Origin: Muribaculaceae bacterium
GTDB taxonomy: Bacteria > Bacteroidota > Bacteroidia > Bacteroidales > Muribaculaceae
Assembly (NCBI GenBank): GCA_029061225.1
Contig: JAIDSM010000042.1
Span: 1 to 39,741 of the forward strand
Length of the DNA: 39,741 nucleotides
Reading direction: 5' to 3'
Part shown: positions 33,483 to 39,741 of the stretch, piece after piece
Layout of the letters: each line of letters begins with the position of its first letter
How positions within the stretch are numbered: position 1 is the first letter of the stretch
Position numbers and translations under genes: made by a program
The notes under the pieces: model-generated
Told to the model about the DNA's origin: nothing
The model's database searches: none
The model's input: the letters and a program-made list of their open reading frames with translations, nothing else

Positions 33483-33989
33483 ATGGATCATAAGACGACC
33501 GGCATAATATCCTTCCTCCCTTATTGGGATGTCAGGAATCCCTCATTGGAAGACCAGACAGGATTCATTATCTCTGAAATGTTTGAGGAAGACGAATGCC
33601 TGAAGATTGGCGATAAGGTATATTCGAGCAATGACTTCCATAAGAAAGACCCAAAGGAGTTTATAAGGGAGGTAATCAGAAAAGAGCGTCCCGAATGGGT
33701 CATCGGCATAGGGAACATCGCCACTATCCTTATGGAATACAAACGTCAAAAGAAGATAGTTATAAACCCCACCGTCACCCTCGACGACCTCAACTGGGTT
33801 ACACCCGAAATGATACGTGACACCTATGCCTTCTTCAGTGCCGATCATGAAAAGGATTATGAGATGTATTCGAGGGTTTACCGTAACGTCGGTTTCTTCC
33901 CTGCCAAGAAGTCGCTTTTCATCGGCGACCTCACCTCAGCCATAAAGGGTATAATCAAAGAGTCCAGGGAAATAGCCATGCAAAAGTGA
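33483..33989 (+). CDS. Second alpha/beta-hydrolase-like protein without nucleophile
   Basis: About 168 residues from ATG 33483 (MDHKTTGIISFLPYWD). The frame is open back to 33384, but the extra 33 residues look non-coding. The middle PEWVIGIGNIATILMEYKRQKKIVINPTV replaces the GxSxGG elbow with GIGNIA, and AFFSADHEKDYEMYSRVYRNVGFFPAKKSLFIGDLTSAIKGII matches the end of the protein at 32720. It lies 100 bp upstream of the gene at 34094, which has its own promoter. No catalytic triad is visible; function unknown. Confidence 0.6.
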   Translation: MDHKTTGIISFLPYWDVRNPSLEDQTGFIISEMFEEDECLKIGDKVYSSNDFHKKDPKEFIREVIRKERPEWVIGIGNIATILMEYKRQKKIVINPTVTLDDLNWVTPEMIRDTYAFFSADHEKDYEMYSRVYRNVGFFPAKKSLFIGDLTSAIKGIIKESREIAMQK

Positions 33990-34012
33990 GAAATAATATT
34001 TCACACCAAATC

Positions 34013-34044
34013 CTTGGAGAATCGTTCTGTATTGTTTAACTTTG
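34013..34044 (+). promoter_or_regulatory. Promoter of the gene at 34094
   Basis: CTTG (34013-34016), 20-bp spacer, TAACTTTG (34037-34044). The leader is about 43 nt. Confidence 0.8.
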
Positions 34045-34093
34045 TACACGTGACTGCACGTTTATTTGTACAACTAAAATTAACACTATAGAT

Positions 34094-34561
34094 ATGTCTA
34101 TACTGAATCCTGAAGAACTTAACGCTCAGATAGAAAGAGCCGTAGAGGTCGTTTACCCCGTTGAAAAAGATTTTAAAAAGCAATTTAACGACGGCAATGT
34201 TCCCGTATTGCTTATCGACCCCCGACATGAAATCGATGTCCGTAAGGTGGCAGAAGAAAACAATGCCCTGTACATAGATCTTTCCACTCCGATTGACTAC
34301 CCACAACTTTGCAGAATTGCACTAGACAACCGCTCAATAATCTTTGACAACATCGATAACATTCCCGACACGGAAGACAGGGAGTATATACAATATCTCG
34401 TGAAATATGCACTCAGGAAAGAAGAAGACGTGCCCACTCCCGACAACACATACTTCTCTTTCACCAACCGCAGAATCGGGGCGCGCTGCCGCCAGGCTCC
34501 TGACTATCTTTACGAAGGATCAAAAGCCTGTCCGATTTATTGCGTCGTGCCACAAGACTAA
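34094..34561 (+). CDS. Small AAA-like protein of unknown function
   Basis: 155 residues, soluble. It has strands VPVLLIDPRHEI and RSIIFDNIDNIPD, the latter resembling a Walker B strand, but no Walker A P-loop. The end reads TYFSFTNRRIGARCRQAPDYLYEGSKACPIYCVV. It is the intact paralogue of the pseudogene at 32142. With the genes at 32720 and 33483 it forms two A/B pairs of paralogues around one locus. No family is recognised; a degenerate NTPase acting with a nuclease or hydrolase-like partner is one possibility. Confidence 0.62.
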   Translation: MSILNPEELNAQIERAVEVVYPVEKDFKKQFNDGNVPVLLIDPRHEIDVRKVAEENNALYIDLSTPIDYPQLCRIALDNRSIIFDNIDNIPDTEDREYIQYLVKYALRKEEDVPTPDNTYFSFTNRRIGARCRQAPDYLYEGSKACPIYCVVPQD

Positions 34562-34742
34562 ACTTCCCTTCTTCGCCCCTTCTGCACGTTCACGCTAATG
34601 TCAGAGAAAAGACGGTCTTGTGCCTGAATTCCTTACCATTCCGACCGACATAAAAGGTCATAATCGTAGCAGATCAGAGACGGAATATACCTTACTCATG
34701 GTGGCAAACGTAAAATATTGATCATCAAGAATCATCCATTGC

Positions 34743-34961
34743 TCACGTTTTGCAACCGACATTTTCTTTGGGACTAAGGAAGGATTCTGCTATCTCGACA
34801 CAAGGAACGCCATTTTTCTCAATCCATATCTTAGCTTCGGAATGCAGATGCCGTCCTCCTTTGCGAAAGACATGTACATGTCTTCTGTTATCGTTAACAT
34901 CTATCGGTAGAGAAACGAGCATGAACATCTGAATAAAAGCCAACTGTGTCATATCTGTCAT
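34743..34961 (-). CDS. DUF4160-like small protein, probably frameshifted at its end
   Basis: About 72 residues from ATG 34961 (or 34952). The stretch VNDNRRHVHVFRKGGRHLHSEAKIWIEKNGVPCVEI resembles DUF4160 proteins (HVHVxxxG...AKIWL). The frame ends abruptly after SPKENVGCKT, while the alternative frame at the same point continues SPKEMSVAKREQWMILDDQYF, closer to a normal helical C-terminus, so one base may have been lost near 34770. A TTG at 34970 is inside the -7 box and is rejected as the start. DUF4160 genes often pair with DUF2442; no partner is seen. Confidence 0.5.
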   Translation of the reverse strand: MTDMTQLAFIQMFMLVSLPIDVNDNRRHVHVFRKGGRHLHSEAKIWIEKNGVPCVEIAESFLSPKENVGCKT

Positions 34962-34967
34962 CTTTTG

Positions 34968-34999
34968 CAAAATTAATAAACATCAGTCAATATTGCAAA
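34968..34999 (-). promoter_or_regulatory. Promoter of the DUF4160-like gene
   Basis: On the minus strand: TTTG (34999-34996), 20-bp spacer, TAATTTTG (34975-34968). The predicted start near 34962 leaves almost no leader. Confidence 0.78.
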
Positions 35000-35408
35000 T
35001 AAAAAATATCCCTGCGCTCTCTGCCACTCTGCGTGCGCTCCGACTTACAGTATCTCCCGGTTCATTTCATTTTAAGAAGACGCACCAGAGCCCGGATGAC
35101 TCTGCGTGATGAATAGCCGACTTAAATGAAAGAGCTATGTCCTACCGTAAGGACTATCGCACAGTAATTATTTCAATGATTCCCCTCCGGCTCTTCGACT
35201 TCCTTTACTGAATCAATCCACCCGATTTTTCATAATTCTAATTTTCTTTACACTTCCTTAATAATCCGGGTTCCTACACGAAGCGTTATATTTACAGAAA
35301 ACGGGATGAAAACCGTTTTCCTAAACGACTATCTAAAACACACAAGAATTATGGAAAAAGAAAAGAAATCTTATTTCGTCAACATGATCGAGGCCAATAG
35401 ATTTCACA
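35000..35408. other. Intergenic stretch with one short ORF
   Basis: No gene recognised except a 24-codon frame at 35351-35425 (MEKEKKSYFVNMIEANRFHI...), which overlaps the convergent sirtuin end and may be a gene remnant. A small stem (GAAAACGG at 35297-35304 with CCGTTTTC at 35313-35320) precedes it. Confidence 0.4.
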
Positions 35409-36272
35409 TCACCGGACCGATGTAGAGAAAAATAATTTCGGAATGATGATATTCATATCTTCGGGGAAAGATATGGTGCGGTCGGCGATTTCTCTTGCTC
35501 CATGAGGCCAACTGTCGTTCAACCGTATCAAAGTTGCCTCTCTGTCAGTATAGACAATTCTCTCAAACGGATAGCGGATGATTCCGGGAGTATTCATACC
35601 TACTCCTAATTCAAGCAAGACCAAACGGGAACCGATGTGCCTGTTTACAAAGTCTTCATATCGCTCCGCTGCCTGATGCCAACGTTTATCCTCTACGAAA
35701 AACCTGTTGATCCTGAGGTTGACGTCCATCGTGCCTCCGCATACCGGACAGACCGGCACATACTGCGAGTCCACCGTCATGCCATGGGCATGGGCATTGA
35801 TCTCCCTGACTGTCTCTGTATCGTCATACGTCTTGTCATGACATGCCACAGAGCACTGCATCCTGCCATAAACACCCTGCACTTCAAAAAGTCGATCGGT
35901 CGGAAATCCAGCCTTTCTGAACTGCTCGTCTACATTTGTCGTGATCACAAAATAGTCCTTTCCTTCCACCAGACGTAAAAGGTCTTTGTATAATGGCATG
36001 CCGTCGCGGCTCAGAAGGGTAAAACGGATATGGCGAGCCCAGCGCGTCCAACGTTCTTCCTCCGTCGGGAAATCAAAAAACCCGGAGGAATACAGATCCT
36101 TGAAGCCATATTTTTTAATGTAATCGGCAAACTCCTTCCGGAATTCGGGCCCGGCATAATCAATTCCCGCTGCTGCAGACAGACCTGCGCCGGCACCGAT
36201 AAGAACTGCATCGGCTTCCATTATCTTTTGACGGGCTTCATTTATTCTCTCATTCAAGGTCTTTTCACTCAT
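35409..36272 (-). CDS. Class M sirtuin (SirTM-like protein ADP-ribosyltransferase)
   Basis: 287 residues. Sirtuin Rossmann core with GAGAGLSAAAGIDYAG (26-41), TTNVDEQF (111-118, Asn113), and zinc cysteines Cys140, Cys144, Cys175, Cys178. The usual catalytic histidine (ExHG) is replaced: EVQGVYG, Gln132. This Asn/Gln pattern is the hallmark of SirTM enzymes of pathogenic Firmicutes, which ADP-ribosylate a lipoylated GcvH-like protein and are not deacetylases. It is last in a four-gene operon and overlaps the macrodomain gene by 8 bp, the same pairing as in known SirTM operons. No gcvH-like or lipoate ligase gene is present in this window, so the target is open. Confidence 0.88.
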   Translation of the reverse strand: MSEKTLNERINEARQKIMEADAVLIGAGAGLSAAAGIDYAGPEFRKEFADYIKKYGFKDLYSSGFFDFPTEEERWTRWARHIRFTLLSRDGMPLYKDLLRLVEGKDYFVITTNVDEQFRKAGFPTDRLFEVQGVYGRMQCSVACHDKTYDDTETVREINAHAHGMTVDSQYVPVCPVCGGTMDVNLRINRFFVEDKRWHQAAERYEDFVNRHIGSRLVLLELGVGMNTPGIIRYPFERIVYTDREATLIRLNDSWPHGAREIADRTISFPEDMNIIIPKLFFSTSVR

Positions 36273-37050
36273 AATTCAGCAATTGTTTGTAAATAGCGTA
36301 ATCCACATCCTTAAAGACATTGAACACCACCGTGTCTATCTTCGAGTCAGCATGCTCCTTGAAATATCTGTCTACGGCTTTCAAAGCCACTTCCGCAGCA
36401 TCCCTATTGGGATAATGGAACTCACCGGTAGATATGCAGCAGAATGCTATTGAGTTCAATCCGTTGGTCTCTGCGCATTCAAGGCAACTCCGGTAGCATG
36501 ATTCAAGTAAATACCTGTCTTTCTGTGTGGGTTCTATGGTATAGACAATCGGGCCGACCGTATGAATCACATATTTTGAAGGGAGGTTAAATGCCGGAGT
36601 AATCTCAGCCTTTCCTGTCGGCTCAGGAACGCCGCTACGCTCCATGAGTTCGTCACATGCCAGTCGAAGCTGCACCCCTGCTGCCGAATGGATCGCATTA
36701 TCAATACATCCGTGCAAGGGAACGAAACAGCCAAGCATACGGGAGTTTGCCGCATTTACGATTGCATCGGCATTAAGGCGTGTGATGTCACCCTGCCATA
36801 AAACATATTTTCCTTTCCGGGGCAGCGTGTTTATATCGACGACACCTTTCTCAGCAAGTTGCTCCTGCAGTTCCTCATCCTGAAGCTGCAGCCATTCACT
36901 GTCGATAGGCTCAGGAGAACAGACATTCATCAGTGCCCTGAAAAGCCTTTGCTTTTCAGAGAAAGCGACCGGAATAGACAGATTCGAATATTCCGGTCTT
37001 TCTTCTTTCAGTCTTTCTATCAGTTTGTTTAGACGCTCTTCTCTTGTCAT
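36265..37050 (-). CDS. Zinc-containing macrodomain ADP-ribosyl hydrolase
   Basis: 261 residues. An N-terminal helical extension (1-75) precedes the macrodomain: GDITRLNADAIVNAAN (87-102), the Zn-macro motif GCFVPLHGCIDNAIHSAAG (Cys108, His113, Cys115 as metal ligands) and the phosphate loop FCCISTGEFHYP. Length and motif match SauMacro/SpyMacro-type enzymes, which remove ADP-ribose placed by SirTM. It overlaps the upstream FMN-protein gene by 4 bp and the downstream sirtuin by 8 bp. Predicted role: the eraser of the ADP-ribosylation switch. Confidence 0.93.
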   Translation of the reverse strand: MTREERLNKLIERLKEERPEYSNLSIPVAFSEKQRLFRALMNVCSPEPIDSEWLQLQDEELQEQLAEKGVVDINTLPRKGKYVLWQGDITRLNADAIVNAANSRMLGCFVPLHGCIDNAIHSAAGVQLRLACDELMERSGVPEPTGKAEITPAFNLPSKYVIHTVGPIVYTIEPTQKDRYLLESCYRSCLECAETNGLNSIAFCCISTGEFHYPNRDAAEVALKAVDRYFKEHADSKIDTVVFNVFKDVDYAIYKQLLNYE

Positions 37051-37445
37051 AGGTCGTAATGTTCAAGCTTCGGCGGGCGCGGGGTGAGATCGTAATAATC
37101 GATTGACTTAACTTCAAGGCTACAGTATACCATCGCATCATAGCTCGGGTAAAGATCGGACAGGATGGAGTTCGTATCGTAGATCTCCTTTTGAATATCG
37201 ACCGGAACATCAAATTCCACATTTCCGCTCATCCTCACCGATATGTTTCCCTTCATGCCGAGAATCTCGACAGCGGGATTTTTCTGCAGTTGACGGTAAA
37301 CATCCTTCCGTGGAGAGGTTGCGAAATAAAGGGTATGTCCCTTAATGAGCATCACCTGAAAGACGCGCAGATTGGGACGGCTGTTCTCAACCGTCCCGAA
37401 TGCAACGTCTTTGTTTTCCCGTAAGAAATCAAAGGCCTTTTCCAT
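37047..37445 (-). CDS. Pyridoxamine 5'-phosphate oxidase-family FMN protein
   Basis: About 132 residues, FMN-binding split barrel: EKAFDFLRENKDVAFGTVENSRPNLRVFQVMLIKGHTLYFATSPRKDVYRQLQKNPAVEILGMKG. This subfamily binds flavin or related cofactors and is often linked to oxidative stress; the substrate is unknown. The start was set at ATG 37445: the upstream in-frame TTG 37451 overlaps the previous stop codon, while ATG 37445 follows that stop by 2 bp. Second gene of the operon. Confidence 0.85.
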   Translation of the reverse strand: MEKAFDFLRENKDVAFGTVENSRPNLRVFQVMLIKGHTLYFATSPRKDVYRQLQKNPAVEILGMKGNISVRMSGNVEFDVPVDIQKEIYDTNSILSDLYPSYDAMVYCSLEVKSIDYYDLTPRPPKLEHYDL

Positions 37446-37447
37446 AA

Positions 37448-38110
37448 TCAATAAGCTACCGTGAAACGTTCCTTATGGTGTCTGGGATTCTCAAGCTCGT
37501 CGATCATAGCGACTGCGTAGTCCTCCACAGAGATAAAGCTGTCGCCCTTTTCATCAACGAGGAGATCATCCTTGCCGACACGGTACTTACCGGTTCGTTT
37601 TCCATATTCAAGATTTCCGAGGTTTGCTGCCGGAGAAAGGAATACCCAGTCGATATCGTTCTCCTTCGTCAGCGTGTTGAGATAGAACTCGCCGAGAGAC
37701 TTTACTCCGGGAATCCAGGATTCGGGAAGCGTTCCGGTATCGACCAGACGGAGTCCCGGTTTAACGAACAGTGTTCCTGCACCACCGACGATGAGCAGAC
37801 GAGGCACACCTGACTCTTTTGCTCCTTCGAGGATCTTCGGATAGTTCTTCAATGTATCCTCGTATAGATTGGGATTGGCCCATCCCGGATTATAGGCGCT
37901 AATGATCGCATCTTTGCCTTTTGCGTATTTCACGATCACGGCAGGATCGGTCACGTCTCCTTCCACAACCGTAAGGTTCGGGTTAATGACATCTTTCAGT
38001 TTGTCGGCGTTACGGACTATCGCCGTTACTTTCTCGCCTCTTTCAAGGGCTTCATTCAGGAGTGCGCGGCCTACATAACCGGTGGCACCCAAAAGAACAA
38101 TATCTTTCAT
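37448..38110 (-). CDS. NAD(P)-binding reductase (atypical SDR, NmrA/YwnB-like)
   Basis: 220 residues. Rossmann motif GATGYVG (8-14), then IVRNADKLKD and VVEGDVTDPAVI (cofactor and acidic-residue strand), SGVPRLLIVGGAGTLFV, DIDWVFLSPAANL and an SVEDYAVAMIDELENP C-terminus: a flavin-reductase/NmrA-like atypical short-chain dehydrogenase without the YxxxK catalytic pair in the usual place. First gene of the operon, probably binding NAD(P)H. Its divergent neighbour is the HxlR regulator, an arrangement typical of redox-responsive reductase/HxlR pairs. Confidence 0.86.
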   Translation of the reverse strand: MKDIVLLGATGYVGRALLNEALERGEKVTAIVRNADKLKDVINPNLTVVEGDVTDPAVIVKYAKGKDAIISAYNPGWANPNLYEDTLKNYPKILEGAKESGVPRLLIVGGAGTLFVKPGLRLVDTGTLPESWIPGVKSLGEFYLNTLTKENDIDWVFLSPAANLGNLEYGKRTGKYRVGKDDLLVDEKGDSFISVEDYAVAMIDELENPRHHKERFTVAY

Positions 38111-38270
38111 AAAATCTTCGTTATTATAATTAGTTACTTTTTGTTATCTTTGTAATTAAAACAAGATTAAATGAGTTATAGTTTATTCTGATTTTGCTGA
38201 ATATCAGTAACATCAATGTTACCATTGCTCATATTCAAAGCGTTTTGCAACCAAAAAAAATCTAAAAAAG
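38111..38270. promoter_or_regulatory. Divergent promoter region of the sirtuin operon and hxlR-type gene
   Basis: Plus strand: TATCTTTG (38145-38152). Minus strand: TAATCTTG (38169-38162), one mismatch from the -7 consensus. TTAGTTAC (38130-38137) and GTAATTAA (38152-38159) form an imperfect inverted repeat spanning the plus -7 box, a candidate operator for the HxlR protein. Confidence 0.5.
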
Positions 38271-38651
38271 ATGAAAAGATCCTCACTTATGGATGCATTC
38301 GACCCGAAATGCCCGATCCGAAACATACTTGCCCGCTTCTCAGAGAAGTGGGGATTGCTCGTGATATATACCCTCACGCTGAAACCCAAGACACGATTCA
38401 ATGAGCTTAGAAAAGAAATTCCTGACATCTCCGCCCGTATGCTGAGTGCGACATTGAACACACTTGTGGCAGACGGATTAGTGGAAAGATATTCCTACAA
38501 TACTGTTCCTCCGACAGTGGAGTATTCACTTAGCCCAATAGGACTGACATTGGTCCCATACCTGGAGAGCCTTATAGGATGGGCTAAGGAAAATTCAGAA
38601 GAAATCATGAAGCATAGAATTGAAACTTCAAAGCCGATGCGCACTTATTGA
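38271..38651 (+). CDS. HxlR-family transcriptional regulator
   Basis: 126 residues. Winged-helix HxlR signature: CPIRNILARFSEKWGLLVIYTL (14-35) and FNELRKEIPDISARMLSATLNTLVADGLVER, then YSLSPIGLTLVPYLESLIGWA. The conserved N-terminal cysteine (Cys14) is the residue used for thiol or quinone sensing in YodB/HypR-type members. It is divergent from the reductase-led operon with 160 bp between them and probably controls it. ATG 38289 (MDAFDPKCP) is an alternative start. Confidence 0.92.
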   Translation: MKRSSLMDAFDPKCPIRNILARFSEKWGLLVIYTLTLKPKTRFNELRKEIPDISARMLSATLNTLVADGLVERYSYNTVPPTVEYSLSPIGLTLVPYLESLIGWAKENSEEIMKHRIETSKPMRTY

Positions 38652-38741
38652 TGGGACCGATCGAAATCACAATACTTTTGATAGAGACAGTCCATATTTG
38701 GCTGTGAATTGCTTGACGAGGATGTAACAGATGTGACACAA

Positions 38742-38775
38742 CAGACTGCCGCAAACGTGAATTTGCAGCAGTCTG
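38742..38775 (-). terminator. Hairpin, likely terminator of the decayed reductase locus
   Basis: CAGACTGCCGCAAA (38742-38755) and TTTGCAGCAGTCTG (38762-38775): a 14-bp stem with one G-U pair when transcribed from the minus strand. The rest of 38652-38829 shows no gene. Confidence 0.6.
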
Positions 38776-38829
38776 GACAGGGGTCAATGTGCCGAGCAGG
38801 AATACGAGCAACAGATATTCCATATAATA

Positions 38830-38992
38830 TTACCACCAGTTGAATAAACTTTTACCGTTTTCGAGTGTGGAGATTTCAGCTATTTCCGATTCTGTAAGCG
38901 AGAAGTTGAGAATTTCGAAATTCTCAATTATTCGCTCCTCCTGAACCTGCACCGGTAACGAGTACCGTTTTGTTTTCAAGATCGAGTTTCAT
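38830..38992 (-). pseudogene. Deletion scar: SDR start joined to aldo/keto reductase end
   Basis: From ATG 38992 the frame reads MKLDLENKTVLVTGAGSGG, the start of a classical short-chain dehydrogenase, then stops. One frame over, the sequence continues VQEERIIENFEILNFSLTESEIAEISTLENGKSLFNWW to a stop at 38830, the C-terminal signature of an aldo/keto reductase (R..EN..ifdF.Ls..e...i..L..gkslf). Everything between (most of two genes) has been removed. The promoter at 39032-39039 is still intact. Confidence 0.8.
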
Positions 38993-39031
38993 ATTCGTTA
39001 TCTTTAATTGTTTCGTTTGCTTTTATAACGT

Positions 39032-39039
39032 CAAAGTTA
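39032..39039 (-). promoter_or_regulatory. -7 box upstream of the scar
   Basis: TAACTTTG on the minus strand, about 40 bp before ATG 38992; no clear -33. It may now make a useless short transcript. Confidence 0.5.
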
Positions 39040-39234
39040 CAAAGAAAGATGTCGAATCTTGTTGCTGGCAGGCTCAAACTCTTGTTGCCGTCAAGCTCAA
39101 TTAAATGGCTAAAATTATATGACAGCATGGACTCACGACGAGCCAAATTCCATGTGTAGCCGTAAGCCTTGACTATATCGAATGACGGCATACACGCCAA
39201 AGACATCGAGTATTGACAATTCCTAATATTAACT

Positions 39235-39262
39235 GCCACTACTCCGCATCTGCGGTAGTGGC
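39235..39262. terminator. Hairpin between decayed genes
   Basis: GCCACTA/TAGTGGC closing CCGC-ATCT-GCGG. On the minus strand it follows the remnant that ends at 39316, so it may have been its terminator. Confidence 0.5.
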
Positions 39263-39315
39263 ACTAAATCCCTCCTTTAACAATATAAGGTTACCTTAAT
39301 CCTGCATAAATCTCA

Positions 39316-39475
39316 TCAAACATTCCTTAATGCTTCCCAATATCCATTCTTATCTGCATTATGTCTTAGTATAAAACCTGACACCTTCAATTTTGATATA
39401 TAACGCGCTACTATAGCTCTTTGAATTGCAGTCTTCTCAACATCGAAGGCTTTGAAAATATATACCGTGATTACC
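39316..39475 (-). pseudogene. C-terminal remnant of a winged-helix (AlbA_2/RecG-like) protein
   Basis: The minus frame reads QVITVYIFKAFDVEKTAIQRAIVARYISKLKVSGFILRHNADKNGYWEALRNV and stops at 39316. The ending (RYxxKLKxxGxIxRxNADKNGYW) is typical of the C-terminal helix-turn-helix of AlbA_2/RecG-like ATP-binding regulators. Upstream the frame is closed by a stop within about 20 codons and no N-terminal domains are present. Confidence 0.5.
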
Positions 39476-39546
39476 TGACTATGCTGTCGGGAATGTCAGT
39501 TCATCGAGCTTTCCTAATTACCCAATTCATTTTATCTGTATTTAAT

Positions 39547-39739
39547 CTAATCCAAAATGTTTAACAGATTTTCCGGATGTTCAAGCTCTTCAACAAGCAA
39601 ATCTACGAGAGTACAAGGTTTGTGAGATTTATAGTCCAAAGAATGATCAAAGAATCCACGAAGTTTTTGCGCCCTCAATATTGCCAACTCCTCATTGCCA
39701 ATCTTTTGTAAAAGCGAATAGATCTACTTTACGCTTCAT
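39547..39739 (-). pseudogene. Frameshifted short gene at the window edge
   Basis: From ATG 39739 one frame reads MKRKVDLFAFTKDWQ and stops. Shifting frame after MKRKVDLFA gives LLQKIGNEELAILRAQKLRGFFDHSLDYKSHKPCTLVDLLVEELEHPENLLNILD to a stop at 39547, which looks like genuine protein. One lost or gained base near 39710 would join them. Family not recognised, and the gene might extend beyond the window if the ATG is internal. Confidence 0.4.
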
Positions 39740-39741
39740 GG

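Noticed and set aside
35409..36272. Ordinary sirtuin deacetylase (CobB)
   Set aside because: The catalytic His is Gln132 and the operon partner is a Zn-macrodomain, both typical of SirTM.
36265..37050. Phage or viral-type macrodomain
   Set aside because: The zinc motif and pairing with a class M sirtuin place it with Zn-macro ADP-ribosyl hydrolases.
38605..38823. 72-residue minus-strand ORF with a hydrophobic start
   Set aside because: Its middle is the terminator-like hairpin at 38742-38775 and it overlaps the HxlR gene end.
38976..39239. 87-residue minus-strand ORF
   Set aside because: It overlaps the -7 box and start of the SDR scar in another frame and has no recognisable domain.
1..39741. 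tRNA or rRNA genes
   Set aside because: Scanned by eye for tRNA arms with GTTCRA loops and for rRNA-like blocks; none was convincing.

Overview
The window looks like a chromosomal segment of a gut Bacteroidales bacterium, most likely of the Muribaculaceae/Prevotella-like part of the order. The evidence is as follows. At least a dozen promoters carry the Bacteroidetes-type -7 box TAnnTTTG, many with a TTG-type -33 element 19-20 bp upstream. Lipoproteins and surface proteins have Bacteroidetes signal sequences. Two large secreted proteins share a 'VYDLNG...GTYIVRQG' C-terminal module. AAA-ATPases of the DUF4143 and AAA-ATPase-like/PD-(D/E)XK types are abundant. These are family-level inferences; no rRNA or tRNA was seen to fix the species.

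Layout. 1-5 kb: a formate/nitrite-type channel (-), a Fur-family repressor (+), and a two-gene unit of a beta-propeller lipoprotein and a secreted esterase (+), separated by intergenic DNA rich in small palindromic repeats. 5-16 kb: a small unknown gene and two huge secreted proteins on the minus strand. One has a cohesin-like head and ten BIG2 domains. The other has 2283 residues built from four repeated module types plus a BIG2, a dockerin-like and a cohesin-like domain. 16-21 kb: an AAA-ATPase/nuclease fusion, a Fic-HTH protein flanked by 55-bp direct repeats, and a DUF4143 ATPase preceded by 23-bp tandem repeats. 21-24 kb: D-aminoacyl-tRNA deacylase with an ABM-domain protein (-), and a divergent DXS-like thiamine-diphosphate enzyme (+). 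24-31 kb: an accessory region with a broken cation-efflux gene, two copies of a ~370-bp element that encodes a terminator-ended RNA ahead of a small HTH gene (intact in copy 1, truncated in copy 2), an AT-rich pair of unknown/BspA-like genes, a lipoprotein, and a second DUF4143 ATPase behind three 29-bp palindromic repeats. 30.6-34.6 kb: a PD-(D/E)XK nuclease and two sets of paralogous small genes, one member decayed. 35.4-38.7 kb: a compact four-gene operon (NAD(P)-binding reductase, FMN split-barrel protein, zinc macrodomain, class M sirtuin) divergent from an HxlR-type regulator. 38.7-39.7 kb: gene debris, including a scar that joins a short-chain dehydrogenase start to an aldo/keto reductase end.

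The most system-like parts are three. (1) The SirTM/macrodomain operon is predicted to be a reversible protein ADP-ribosylation switch tied to redox enzymes and a cysteine-containing HxlR regulator. (2) The duplicated RNA element has a terminator arm that can also pair with the start codon of the downstream HTH gene. (3) Two NTPase genes and one Fic gene each sit behind their own short tandem repeat array at or near the promoter. All functions are read from the sequence by eye; no database search was run.
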